Below, in pieces: positions 10,177 through 23,788 of a stretch of DNA of 53,790 bases (the first letter of the stretch is position 1; each line of letters opens with the position of its first letter). Location: positions 1,516,167 to 1,569,956 of the forward strand of contig JAHNZQ020003147.1 in the NCBI GenBank assembly GCA_019155205.2. The letters run 5' to 3'. A program made the translations under genes and the position numbers. The notes beneath the pieces were generated by a model that was not told the DNA's origin, did not search any database, and saw only the letters and a list, made by a program, of their open reading frames with translations. The stretch is from Gracilaria vermiculophylla (lineage: Eukaryota; Rhodophyta; Florideophyceae; Gracilariales; Gracilariaceae).

Positions 10177-12765
10177 TCATCGATTGTAAGCCAGCATGAA
10201 AATCCTTCCCATCGCCTGAATTCCATGAGCACGCTCACTCAAAATTTGTTGCCTCGTGACTGCCGCCTCCCCGTGAGCAAGTGGGGGCAGAGGTCGAACT
10301 AGCTGGCCTTCCGAACTGTTGCGGTCCCGAGCCCTGTCATTCCGTTCCCTTCCCTCCCGACTAAGATAGGAGCCGATTCGTCTCCGATACTTGGGCCTGG
10401 ATGAAGAAAGCGAGTCCGACGAAGAGAGCGGGGCAGCAAACATATCGCTCTCGGCTATCAAATCCCTCCCGGACAGCACGATGAGTAACACGTCTTCTAA
10501 TGTTGTTTCAATATCGATAATTGATATCTTCCACATCATGTCAATGGCATTTTCCGCCATTTCCACCGCGATTTCCTTCGCTTCTTCTTCAGAGATGAAT
10601 TTCTGGTCCCGCCCAGACCGCATAACTCTGTCGTGCAACCTCTTCTGCTTGTCCATCACGCGGTTTGCAGCATTGATAGCTTTGTGATGCGAAGCGAATT
10701 TGTGCGAGCGCATCGAAGCCTTTCGCACGACCGCGGACAGGTTGAACGGTCGGTTCTTGTCTAGCAGGTGCGTAGTATGCTGAACGTAGACATTGCCGAC
10801 AGTATTCAGCAAGTGGGGCCCAAAACTGGCTCCTTTTAATTTGTGCATCAAGTGGTTGGTATTCTCGAGGAAGCCCTTTTTATCGCCATCGACCCAGGGC
10901 TTGAGCATCTTGACCATTTCCAATACAAGCTTTCCGACGCGTGCGCGTTGGAGCCCGTTGAGAACGTCTTCCGATGGGGTGTTTCCGCTATCATCCACAT
11001 TGGTGGCCAAGCTGGCGAGGTGCAACTCACCGATGAGGTTAACAAACTGGTCGGAGCCAAACACCATGGCAAACAACGTGGACGGGTCGATGTTGTTGAC
11101 GCTATTCTTGACCAAGCCCCTGTCTCCATAACGGTCGTACACGGCGCGAGATTCGGCGTCCGACAGGACGCGGTAAGCCTCAGCTAACTTTTGGAACTTG
11201 TACGTGGCATGCTGGTCACCGGCATTCTTGTCCGGATGGTACTTGCGCGCCAGCTGATAGTAACTCTTCTTGATCATGGCCTCGGTTGCGTCGCGAGGAA
11301 CCTGCAAAAGTTCGTACAATTCCTTGCGACTGTGAGCGGAGATCGAGGAGCTAGAGGGGTCTGTGTGGGCGTTGTTGAAGGCATCATTGGCAGCGGGGGC
11401 GGACGCATTGGTGTCGGCCTTTGTGGAGGCCGAGGCGGACGCGGATGCAAAGGAATTGGATTTGGTGAACGTCGGGGGCGAGGCCATGGAGGCGGTGCGC
11501 TGGTCGTAGTGCGACATGGAAGCGGCTAGGCGACTGAGCGAGGCAGGCTCTGCGGCAGGGTTGTAGGCGGTGCGTTCGGCGGCGGAGGTTCTAGGGTCAA
11601 GCCTGGAGAAGCGGAAGCGCGAAGACAGGGAACGGGAGTCGGAATCAGGTCGATACCAATCGGGTCGTTGCGACAAAAGGCTGAAGCTGCGCTCACTTCG
11701 GCACGGGGTTTGGGGGTCATGGAGGGGGGAAATCTCCGGAGTGATGGGAAGTGGTTGGTGCAGCGAGGAGGAGGGGGATTGGTTGTGGGCGGAGACGGCG
11801 GGGGTTTCGGAATCGGACTCGGCCCCCTCCTTGTCGATGACGAATTGGGCATCGCGCATGCCCTGCAGCAGAGACGGGGCGCGCGGGCAGTGCTGCAGGG
11901 CGCGCTCAAAGGTGCTCTTGGCGCGCGCGGGATAGGCGTTCTGCAGGTGGGCAGTAGCGAGCACGTACCATGCGTGCTCCGAGGTGGGGTGCAGCTGGAC
12001 GGCGGCGGCGGCGTCGCTAATGGCGGCGTCGAAAGCATGGGGGCGGTCGGTGTGGATGGCGTGCGAGAGGTGGGACTCGGCGCGGCCAACGAGGGCGCGG
12101 AGGTGGAGCGGGCGAGGGGCGGGGGGCTGGGCGTCGACGACGAGCGAGTAGTGGTGAATAGCGCGCGAGTAGTCAGCGGTTTGGTGAGCGTCGGCGGCGG
12201 TGCGGAGGGCGGCGTTGAAAGGGTGCTCGGGCGAGGAGGGTGAGTGGGGGGGGGAGGGGCGCGGGGCGGGGGGCGCGGCGAGGGGCGGCGAAGGGCGGTG
12301 ATCATCGAGGGCGTGGGCGTGCTGCACGAGGACGGCGCGGGAGGGGGGGACAGCGGGGTCGGGCAGCATGGGGTCGGGGCGCACGGGGTCGGCGAGCACG
12401 GCCTCGGCGACGAGGCGGAGGGCGGGGTCGTAGGGGCAGTGGGCGAGGGCGTTGTGGAGGGCGCGCGTGGCGGCGGGCATGTCTGCGGCGGCGTGGTAGG
12501 CGGAGAAGAGGGCGAGCCAGACGGCGGGGAGGTGGGGGGCGAGCTGGACGGCGCTGGCGGCGTCGCGGAGGGCGTGCGCCAGGTGGGGGGAGGAGTGCGG
12601 GTCTCGGAGGGCTGCGGCGCCGTGGTGGAGGCGCATGTGGACCGCATGGCGCTGCAGGCGGTGGGCCACGAGCGCGGGGTGGGGCGGGGGGCTGGACGCA
12701 ATGAGCGCGTCGAGCTGACGGAGCTGCGCGCGCGGCGAGGGGGGGGCGCCGGCGGGGGCCGACAT
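10177..12765 (-). CDS. TPR and J-domain co-chaperone with DnaJ-X domain
   Basis: An 862-residue Hsp40-type co-chaperone. The N-terminal third (about 10-310) is Ala/Pro-rich and built of TPR-like helix pairs, for example the runs ending QLHPTSEHAWYVLATAHLQ and ALQHCPRAPSLLQG. A low-complexity Ser/Ala-rich linker follows (about 315-475). The J domain is at 480-550, with the Hsp70-stimulating HPD intact at 510-512 (ARKYHPDKN) and the YGDRG end. Then comes an X-domain-like region (about 555-760, beginning NNIDPSTLFAMVFG), as in yeast Caj1/Djp1 and plant relatives, ending in a charged tail. The start is the only suitable ATG (12765); the frame stays open farther upstream without ATG. It diverges from GFAT across a very GC-rich promoter. 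Likely cytosolic, stimulating Hsp70; the client is unknown. Confidence 0.88.
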   Translation of the reverse strand: MSAPAGAPPSPRAQLRQLDALIASSPPPHPALVAHRLQRHAVHMRLHHGAAALRDPHSSPHLAHALRDAASAVQLAPHLPAVWLALFSAYHAAADMPAATRALHNALAHCPYDPALRLVAEAVLADPVRPDPMLPDPAVPPSRAVLVQHAHALDDHRPSPPLAAPPAPRPSPPHSPSSPEHPFNAALRTAADAHQTADYSRAIHHYSLVVDAQPPAPRPLHLRALVGRAESHLSHAIHTDRPHAFDAAISDAAAAVQLHPTSEHAWYVLATAHLQNAYPARAKSTFERALQHCPRAPSLLQGMRDAQFVIDKEGAESDSETPAVSAHNQSPSSSLHQPLPITPEISPLHDPQTPCRSERSFSLLSQRPDWYRPDSDSRSLSSRFRFSRLDPRTSAAERTAYNPAAEPASLSRLAASMSHYDQRTASMASPPTFTKSNSFASASASASTKADTNASAPAANDAFNNAHTDPSSSSISAHSRKELYELLQVPRDATEAMIKKSYYQLARKYHPDKNAGDQHATYKFQKLAEAYRVLSDAESRAVYDRYGDRGLVKNSVNNIDPSTLFAMVFGSDQFVNLIGELHLASLATNVDDSGNTPSEDVLNGLQRARVGKLVLEMVKMLKPWVDGDKKGFLENTNHLMHKLKGASFGPHLLNTVGNVYVQHTTHLLDKNRPFNLSAVVRKASMRSHKFASHHKAINAANRVMDKQKRLHDRVMRSGRDQKFISEEEAKEIAVEMAENAIDMMWKISIIDIETTLEDVLLIVLSGRDLIAESDMFAAPLSSSDSLSSSRPKYRRRIGSYLSREGRERNDRARDRNSSEGQLVRPLPPLAHGEAAVTRQQILSERAHGIQAMGRIFMLAYNR

Positions 12766-15739
<2,974 letters not shown>

Positions 15740-15884
15740 GTTTAGCTCATAGATCGCCTCAGTGATGGATGTATTTTTGCTTCTAATATACGCGAAGTCT
15801 TGGAGGCTACGCAGTTTGAGGTTCTACACATTTGATCATGTGGGGCGCAATAACATCTTTGATTTCTCTGCTGTAAATTCCTGT

Positions 15885-16938
15885 TTAACTGACCCAAACT
15901 GGAAATGCGAAAATGAGCACACCCAATACCACCGCTGCACAAATCGTTCCCAAAACATAAACATATCGCGAAGACCGGGGTAGCTGTAGTGCTTCCTTCA
16001 CCCAAGTTGAAACGGTGCTGAGCGAGCCGCCAAGTCCGGAGACGACTGCTGATATAATAAAAACCGTGGAGGGAGATGGGGTGGAACTGAAGAACAGCGC
16101 AGTAGAGATAGAGAGATTTACAACCATCGCAGCCATGTTGGCAGCAAACGTTCCGAGCGGAAACCTTTCGATCTTGCTGTTAAAGCGAGATAGCAACCAC
16201 CTCAACAGCGCTCCAAAAGGAGCAAAGACTGCGCACATGAAATAAAAATCCCAGTTATTCCCTGATCCGTCTTTGTTGCCGCGTATGCTTCCATATATCA
16301 TCCCCCCATAGATCACAGCGAAGACAACGAACGAAGCGACAGTGGCGAACACCTTCCTGCCCCGACTTTCGGATGGTTGTGCGCTGTCTTCCTGTCGAGA
16401 TAAATCCACCTGCTCGCGCTTTTTGAAAATGTGAAGAAGCAAATCAGCTCCATCTCGTCCCAAAATGAAACCGAAAAAGGCCATGCCAACCCCGACGAGA
16501 ATGGCCAGAAACGCCTGGAACCTTGGACCAAAGGCGAGCATGGAAGTCACCTGGAGAAACCACGAAGCGAATGCTTCAGATTGTTCGTAGTGAAATGAAG
16601 TCATGGGATAGATGCAGAACAGTTAGTTTGTTTGCTTTTCGGCTGTAGCCTCAATGAATCATTTAAGGTATCTTACTTGTGACGCTCCCAGTAAACCCCG
16701 TCGCAATGGCAAGATCAAGCCAGTCTGGATATTTGAACCTGCGCTTCAAAGACTCGTGGAAACCGAGAATGAAACAGCCGCAAAAATTCGAAGGCAAGAC
16801 AGCAAATAGAATACCTGTAAAAGAAGTAATCATTAGATTACTTCCGCTGAAAACATTATCTAGCGCAAGTCGCAACAGAACTCCCAGCGTTGCGGCAGTG
16901 CTGATTGCGAGGATTTTCAACGGTATATCGTTCTCCAT
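15885..16938 (-). CDS. FEX: Two-domain fluoride exporter (FEX/CrcB family)
   Basis: Exons 16938-16677 and 16573-15885 give 316 residues. The family forms a plasma-membrane fluoride channel that lowers cytosolic fluoride; eukaryotic forms fuse two CrcB-like halves in opposite topology. The first half has LGVLLRLALDNVF, LPSNFCGCFILGF and, across the splice junction, GFTGSVTTFASW. The second repeats the pattern with FGALLRWLLSRFN, FPLGTFAANMAA and GLGGSLSTVSTWVKE. A linking helix lies between the halves. The start at 16938 (MENDIPLK) puts helix 1 near the N-terminus, as in the family; the frame is open farther upstream, so a longer N-terminus is possible. It is convergent with GFAT, with about 145 bases between the stops. 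Family is firm; exact splice choice is inferred. Confidence 0.87.
16574..16676 (-). other. 103-bp intron inside the fluoride-channel motif
   Basis: Donor GTAAGA begins at 16676. ACTAAC, a branch-like word, lies near 16625, and the first AG after it ends the intron at 16574. This join creates the family signature T-T-F-A-S-W in frame. Nearer AGs would bring a stop or the wrong frame. An internal ATG at 16604 mimics a separate gene start. Confidence 0.75.
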
Positions 16939-18932
16939 TCTCGCGCAAGTCTTTTTGAAATCGCTTATGTGACAATGTATCTTCGCACGAAAGACTCTGA
17001 ATGTCTGCTCTCGCCGAATCGGTGATGAGATTGTTAAATGCAAGAACGCAGACCTCGAATTCAATCTATTGGTGTGAGCATTCGTCTCAACTGCGCTAAT
17101 CGGAGCTGTATTTTTCTCATGTTCAAACAACAGGGTTCGAGAGGATGTGCAACATCTCTGAAAGTCTCGACAGATATGTGCTGCGTAGTGGCTGGTTGTC
17201 TTTTGTGCCCTTGGTATGATTGCGAAAAAGAGGGCTTGGGAACAAGCTGTCATCAAATTATGCGGGATATTACATTCGATATGTTGTGTCCACAACAGCC
17301 TCTAGCCTGCTCATTGCGCTTATCGTGGGCCGAATAGACAAGGCCTAATGTGCAGTGGTGCATAAGTACTCTGATGTTTAACGGCCAACGTAATGTGTAA
17401 ACGTAATTTTCACAAGATAATAGCCAGATCCTCGGAATTTGTGTAAATCTAAGCTATCTCGAGCGACTTTGCTCTGCTAGAGCATCTCCACCGGGAACGA
17501 CAAACCGGGAGCAAACATGCAAAACGTAGCCAACGTGGTGAGCAATGAATGGCCGTGAGAGTCGTGGTTATTTGCTGGTTTGCTCCCGTGTCGTTCCCAC
17601 TCAAACGGTTTGATGCCATATTTTTCTGAAAAGAAAAGCTTTCTCACAACCCCTCACGTGACGGCCGTATCTTGAAAAAATGAGACAGGCTGAACCGTCT
17701 GCTCGTAAACCTTAAAACTCTGAAGTATTCTCTTATCTTTTTCAACAACAAAAAAAGATGAAGGGGTTGCCCTTCGCATTGCTTCGGATTTCGAAGCCAT
17801 GCAAACGGCAAATTATTTGAGGCATCACGGCCATCACAATTGCATGCAAAAAGGGGGTGTATGTCCAACGAAGTTGGTTCATATTTGTTGAGAAATTTGG
17901 AATTTTGACGCCACATGTACGGTATAATGTGTTGGTCACAATGAGAGACAGACAGAGAAAAATTTTCTTGAAAGGATGAAAACTTATGTCGCAGCAAAAA
18001 TATGGGTTCGACGATACCGTCTTTCCCGACATCGTCAATTTTGAGCTTGACGAGGACCTTGATGGGCTGTAATAAAACATCCCCACGATCTCAGATATCG
18101 ATAAAAACACACGCTATTACAGTGTGTATACCACCAAGCGCTGTCGTAACGTTAATGAATGAGCGGCTACGACCGTTAACATTACGACTATCTGTGCAAT
18201 TGCGCAGTTTATCAAAAAGGTCATTTTTGCAGACGGTTCAGGATTGCTAAACGATTTTTCAAATTATTGTGTATCAGACTTCAAAAACAATCAATACTTC
18301 TGCTGTAACACAGAATACAGTAAAACTCAGTTTCAAAACAGAAACAAGTACATCAGCTAAGCTAGACTTTCAACAAATGTGAACGCGTATGACAGCACCA
18401 ATATATAATATGTGTTTCAAAAGCACAGGGAACCTGGCATTTTGACGCCATGCGTCGTTATTAGTACTGTCAGAAAACATCTTTAAAAGTTCAGAAATCT
18501 GTTTTAAAATTATAGTACATTTCATTTTAAAACTTTATTTTGCTTTGTTCAACAGTTGACTATGCCTTCTTTTTATTACAATATACTAACTAAATGTTTT
18601 TGCGTAGCGTTTCTCGGAAACTCTATATGTATATAATGCTCTTAGCTTTTGCGCTACTATTTTCAATACAATATTTTATCATAATCTGTTAGAAATGGTT
18701 TGCAATGGCCATAAGACATAAAAACCAATACATCCTAAACAATTTTGAAGGCATTCTAGTCTTGTAATCGCGCATGTTCTTACGTGAAATTTATTTTAAC
18801 TTCAAAGGAACAGTTTCTTCTGTACTCTAAAACATTAATCAATGACACTATCTTGGTAAAAAACAACATACATTTCTGACGAGTATTTGTAAAATGATAT
18901 AAAGAGTTTTGTAAAGATATTTTAAGGACTTA
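16939..18932. other. Transition from gene island to repeats
   Basis: The first few hundred bases should hold the exporter promoter. Beyond about 17.3 kb base composition turns AT-rich. A palindromic MITE-like piece is at 17480-17598. Minus-strand frames at 17644-18110 encode a stretch with a weak Harbinger-like look that I could not confirm. From 18.1 to 18.93 kb nothing is recognisable. Confidence 0.4.
17480..17598. mobile_element. MITE-like palindromic sequence
   Basis: The left arm starts gagcatctccacc and continues gggaacgaca...gggagcaaac. The right arm is the inverted complement, gtttgctcccg followed by tgtcgttccc. About 60 bases separate the arms. The opening gagcatctccacc resembles the left edge of the Harbinger element at 18.93 kb (gagcatcttcacc), so it may be a non-autonomous relative. 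Target duplications were not resolved. Confidence 0.5.
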
Positions 18933-19254
18933 GAGCATCTTCACCATCAGCCGCAAAACATCAAATAAGTTTTTTTGGGCTCACTGGCCATCTCCACCAG
19001 GGTGAAAAGAATAGCTAATTGATAAAAAGGTTCCAATTTGCGAAGTAAGTCCTCGGGATTTTCTTTGCAAATTGGGACCACTTCAACAAAGGAGCATCCA
19101 CGTGCGACGCTCTGAATGGGGAGAAGCTTGATAGCTTCGCGCCAAAACTTCGAGACCCCGCGCAACCCGCAACAAATACGACACCCGCATTGCACTCCCC
19201 TGCCAACCAAATGACCTCGTCCACTGTCAGAATACGCTCACAAGACTTTTCGCG

Positions 19255-19486
19255 ATGGAGGGAAAGAAGCAGAGTACAAAAGGTCCGAGCTTTACCTCTC
19301 AAGAAGACACAGCAGTTGCCAAAGCGTACATCAAAATATCCGAGGACGCAATCCTTGGAACTGATTGGAAAAAGAAAGTCTTTTTTTGAAAACATTGCCA
19401 AAGTATACAACAAAGTATACAAATCCGCAAACTGTCCACTCAGGCCGTACGAATCTGTTCGCAGCAGCCTCCTTTCCTTGCTCTGA
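19255..19486 (+). pseudogene. Myb/SANT-like DNA-binding protein of the Harbinger element
   Basis: From ATG 19255 the frame gives MEGKKQSTKGPSFTSQEDTA, then KAYIKISEDAILGTDWKKK. This is the pattern of the Harbinger accessory protein (trihelix/Myb-like, with a conserved SEDP..GTDQK block). A run of seven T at 19381-19387 shifts the frame into TGA; the next frame continues FENIAKVYNKVYKSANC and RPYESVRSS. In complete elements this protein brings the transposase to the nucleus and to the element ends. Here it is truncated by the internal deletion. Confidence 0.65.
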
Positions 19487-19930
19487 TACTGTCTACACTA
19501 CGCCACAGGGCAGATTTTTCACAGCCATTCGCAGCATTCAATGCTGCCAATCATCCCTGGGAAGCCGAGATCTCTGGCTCGGTGTAGAATCTTTTGTAAA
19601 TCTTCTTCTGTTGGGCATCGAAGGTACGTATCCCCAAACGCTGCTACTACACTTCTACAAAAAGTCTTCAAGCACTGCGATGCGATTGATTCACTCATTC
19701 TAATATACTCATCGACATTGTCCGCCACTCCGCCGTACGCACGTAATCACATGGTTGCAGTTGCTTTTTGTTCAACACGAACACCGAAAACTCCTGTACA
19801 TTCTGTGCGGTGTTGAAATTACGTACAGTGCCCTTGTAGCCTCTGGCATATCTTGTAAAATATTACTCTATATACGTGGAAACGAAGACGATAATGGGGG
19901 GTGCAGTAGACTGAGTTCGGCGCGAGGTAG

Positions 19931-20493
19931 TCATTTGTAATACAGTGGCTCCTGCGGAAATAGGGTGGTTTGGCCTTAAGGTATAATATTCTTAAGGAGG
20001 GCTCGTATTTTATTAGCTGGGCAACGTGGTGCATAATCTCGCCCGCGTGCGCTACAGTATCCTTGAGGCACGGTAGAATTATTATTTATTTTAGATAATT
20101 TATGCAGGTAATTAGTACAGTAGTGAGACCTGCCGAGGCGAGCTCCCGGCTTGATATTTAATCTGCCGGTTGAGCTCCACCTCTGGGGAAGTGAAGACAA
20201 GCACCCTTGAGTCTTCATCTACTTGTCCGGTCGGAGTCTCTTGTCGATCAACGCAGGTTTCTAAGCCTCCGATCCCCAGGTCGCATCATAGCAGCGCCTG
20301 TAGGAACATTGTCCGCCCAGTGAACCTCCCCCTCCGCTTGGTGTTTGCAGATCCCCTTTCAGAATTCCCCCGGCTCGCGACAGCGTATACCGGAGACCAC
20401 CTTTAGGAATACGCGCCTTTGGAGTCAACAAAAACTCCTAACGGACGTTCGGCTTTACTACCTCGAGAGAAGGGCTGACAGTACCACATCATT
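19931..20493. repeat. Target-site duplication flanking a solo LTR
   Basis: The five bases tcatt occur at 19931-19935 and again at 20489-20493, immediately outside an insert that begins TG and ends CA. One copy plus the flanks rebuilds an uninterrupted transposase frame. Confidence 0.9.
19936..20488. mobile_element. Solo LTR, 553 bp
   Basis: Begins tgtaatacagtgg and ends gtaccaca, the TG...CA ends of LTRs, with a perfect 5-bp duplication on both sides and no coding sequence inside. The size, ends and 5-bp duplication fit a copia- or gypsy-type LTR left after recombination between two LTRs. It does not resemble the LTRs of gypsy element A. Its family and orientation are unknown. Confidence 0.88.
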
Positions 20494-20930
20494 GTATAGC
20501 CTGCGCAAGCCCTTATTCCTTTGGCGGTCGATGTTCGGAGTTTTACCGCGCCGCGAACCTCCATGATGTCGTTTCTTAGTTTCGCATGCTGAGCTTGTCA
20601 GCAAATCGCCTGGAAGCTCGTTAAGAGCGTCTTCTATCTCACCTTGGAGAACAAGAGAGTTCATGGCGAACAAGCACGGAAGGTGCCTTTCCGCTGGAGA
20701 TGGTCGCCGGCAGAGTTCCCGATCAAAACATCAAGCAAGACAAAGCCAACCATGGCGTCCCACGTCTGAAAAGGTTTGGTCGTTTGCTCGTCCTCCGGCC
20801 TCCTCGTTGGAGGTGCTTGTACTGAGTCTGAAATGCTTTCAAAAGAGGCTATGCTTGTAGTGCTTGCTATCGGAGGTTCCATCCAACATAGTAACATAAG
20901 CTCTACCAGAACTTTAGTTTATTCACCTTT

Positions 20931-22828
20931 CGTTTGCTCCATGTAGCTTTTCAGAGTAATGTTTAACGCAGTGCGAGTCATTACATTAAAGATATCCTGA
21001 TGTAGAAATATATCATTTTTGCATCTATCTTTCTTAGTGCTCTAGTCACAAGATGCCATCTTGTTGTCTTTAATAAAGCCTTTTCAGCATAACTTTTGGG
21101 CCGAACGAAAGGAAGCAAGACGTACCATACTTATCCTGCGACGGCATTTATCTATTATATTCAATAGTTTCTCACATTGTGCAATACCCTATTATCGTCC
21201 GCCCAAATTTTCTAAGGATCAAGTTATGTTTGTGAAGCAACGCGTTTCCATACATACCCGTTAGGATACGACTCATATGAGCCAAATATGGTTTCCAGAA
21301 CGGCTCTACATTATATGTGATGTACTTCGATAGATTATATCATTTGGGTGATTTACTGTGTATCGGACTTCGTATGACGTTAGAAATTCGCTGTGTGCTG
21401 CAGTAGGAAGGACTCATATGCACGAACAGGACAACAGTGTGATTTGATGTTATTTATTGCTTGGAATGACCCCTCAAGGCGTCTGATACAGGGTTATCCA
21501 CGGCGGTGGACCTTGTGAGATATGCACTATTTTCGTTGTTTTCTACAGTTTCTTTTTACAGCGTACTTTCATGGGTGAACACGATACTACCCTGACAGCA
21601 CGAAAAAAAGGAGAAACAGAGTCTCCAGTGTTTCACAACTGTTCAGTTTGATCTGAGAGTTACAGCTTTGGATTTTATTGCCTTTTTAGTGGGCACATGT
21701 GATAGAGGTTATAGCTGGGAAAGGGAAAGTTGAAGAAAGGATGGGGGAATGAAAGGAAGTTCGCCAGCTCTGGCTCGGAGTTTACTTGGAGGTGCTCAAG
21801 TCACAACTTATATAGTGCTACTTCGCCGCACCATCGCGCAACTCAGCTCGAAGCACACCCTAACTCACTAAGCAGAGACACTCAATACTACCAATCATCT
21901 ACGAACATAACATGGTAACACTGCCACACTATCATGACAGCTTACAACAACAAAGCACAACAAAGCACAACAGTGCACAACGGTGCACAACAAGTTACGT
22001 GCCCACACAAACCATGACCATGCACAAATTCACATAGTGCCAACACACTGTAATCCGTACAAGACACCATAATCTGAACGTGCACGCTCACCAACTCACA
22101 CGTCACCACAAATTCACTCCAAGTCCTATGTCAGCAACCATACAGCTGTGTAAACCTGTTGACAGTGCATCAACTCCTCACCATAGTGCCCAAGTACCAC
22201 CAAGCTGTCCTACATGTCCACGTGCATACCTGTGTACCCTGTGCACACTGTACAGCATGCCCAGTATGCTAGCTACACACGTGTAACCCGGAACAACCAA
22301 TTAGCGCCATAACACTTGTACCAATCACAGTGCATATGAGCATTTGCAGTAGCCAACCAGAAGCCCGTTTCACGTTGAGTTTGCACACAGGCGCATATGC
22401 GCTTTTCCAGCACCACCCTCCAAAACAGCCCATGCTCCGCAGCACTTTTTGTTTTCAGTGACAGTACAAGGTCAACATCCAACAACATGTGTTCCGGGAG
22501 GGCCCACGTCAATTGGGTTTTTCTATCCATCCGCTCTACAAGACTGCGGATATACTATTTTCACTAACTATCTGAATTGCAACGCCCTCCAGGGAGGTTT
22601 TTCTTTGCCTTTTGCCGATTCGCCGGATTCCGGATAGTCCGTACATATGAACACGGTTCATGTCGTGGGCGTGACTCACGTCTGTTTTCACGGTAGATTC
22701 CGGAGTAGCCAACCCATGGCGTGTTGCGCGACGTGGCACGCGGGCTGGACGGTTTCCCAGTACGGGCGCGGGAACCGAGCGCGGCCGGCTGGCTACAGTA
22801 TGGGTGCCGGATGGCACGTGCCTTGCAC
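20931..22828. other. Gene-poor spacer with low-complexity CA-rich tract
   Basis: No supported gene. From about 21.9 to 22.27 kb the plus strand is strongly biased to C and A, including five tandem variants of a ten-base word like gcacaacaaa at 21951-22005. It could be part of an unrecognised LTR or MITE. Confidence 0.4.
21951..22005. repeat. Short tandem repeat, unit about 10-11 bases
   Basis: Units read as acaaagcaca, acaaagcaca, acagtgcaca, acggtgcaca and acaagttacg, with increasing divergence to the right. Confidence 0.7.
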
Positions 22829-23130
22829 TGTTATTTCAGGATTTTTGCTATTTGTTTATTTAGTTATTGAGATATTTTGTCCATTTCAGCTTTTGCGCTA
22901 CAGTACTTAGTGCCATGGCACTCCGGTCATCGCGCCCAGTACACCGCACCGAGTGGGATCTCCGGTCTGAACTTACCACCCACGCGTGTAACTCTCTGCA
23001 CTGTAAGGGGGTACACCGCAGATTACGGAAGTCAACCGCCCGTGACACCTAGAACCAGTCTTGACTATTCTTTCCTTGATTCAGGTTTTCCGCCGTACGA
23101 GGTTTGCCCCAACCAACCTCCGGTTTATCT
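22829..23130 (+). repeat. 5' LTR of gypsy element A
   Basis: Starts tgttatttcagg and shares with 32355-32660 the blocks gctacagtacttag, gggatctccggt and ctttccttgattcaggttt in the same order. Identity is roughly three quarters by eye over the best 105 bases. The right end is where similarity fades; the true LTR may be longer. Confidence 0.72.
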
Positions 23131-23788
23131 CTTTTCGCACTACGTCCGCCACCCGCTCAACGCGGCCTGCCCGATACCTGCGCATCTCAAGATATTACCC
23201 TGCCGCGACGAGATAGCCCGATATCTCACAGACACATCTCACGGAAATTACGGAAACTGTCTCAATCAAAGGACTTGCCAGTTCCCCGTTTTTTCCAATT
23301 TTCTTTCCTCCTGCACCCGTTGCAACGGCTTGGCCGCGTTGTTACGTCCGACTCGTGGGTCTAGCCTGAAGAAGGCTCTGTCTCTAGACCACCTCGCGAG
23401 AGAAAGGTTTCAAACACTCTTCGTGGTTCCTCTCACCTTTGGGGCATTGCACCACAAAGTGGTCTCCTTATTTAGAAACGGAGATCTTTGGGCAGATCTT
23501 CCTAGAGGTTCTTTTTCCTTTTCATTGGTTTTCCACTTCGGAATTCATCCGTTGAGAGATTTTAAGCGTCGTGACTGTTACCTCCGTTGGGCCGGATACC
23601 GACTTGACCCCAGCCTGTAACGACCCGGAGCCGGTCCTACCATGGGAACGAAATGCGCCACGTGGTGACTCTGGAGACAACTGCTGCAGATCAGGTGAAC
23701 TGTGGAACGCTGACGGCTGAGCCGGATACCTTCTGACCGAGAGCCAGGCCATAAAAAGCCCTTAATTTGGTATCCCCGGCCGCCGCGG

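Larger units (their letters stand above)
19440..20664 (-). pseudogene. PIF/Harbinger transposase (DDE), interrupted and truncated
   Basis: The N-terminal part (20664 to 20489) has the Gly-Ser basic motif HHGGSRRGKTPNIDRQR. After removal of the inserted LTR the frame continues exactly as RLYNDYLAPNSVY, a hallmark of the family. Then come VDEYIRMSESIASQCLKTFC, GDTYLRCPTEEDLQKIL and GFPGMIGSIECCEW, the last holding the first catalytic acid position (Asp in the family, Glu here). The remains of the KNCP block follow and the sequence is lost near 19455. The second and third catalytic residues are absent. Confidence 0.8.
18933..20930. mobile_element. PIF/Harbinger element, internally deleted, with LTR insertion
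   Basis: Two coding parts point toward each other, as in the family: a Myb/SANT-like ORF on the plus strand (19255-19486) and a transposase on the minus strand (20664-19440). The left edge is placed at gagcatcttcacc; the right edge is approximate because no matching inverted end was found. The transposase stops shortly after its first catalytic block and runs directly into the Myb ORF, so an internal deletion removed the rest. A 553-bp solo LTR interrupts the transposase. No autonomous activity is possible. Confidence 0.75.

Noticed and set aside
10391..10687. Plus-strand frames opposite the co-chaperone 3' half (also 10793-11187)
   Set aside because: Reverse-strand shadows of a conserved coding region.
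15885..16604. A separate single-domain membrane protein starting at MTSFHYEQ
   Set aside because: The splice 16677/16573 gives the complete two-domain fluoride exporter with the channel motif rebuilt; the ATG lies inside the intron.
22877..23620. 247-codon plus-strand frame
   Set aside because: Its first third is LTR sequence repeated at 32.4-32.6 kb, so it is not a host protein. The last part may belong to an upstream piece of Gag.
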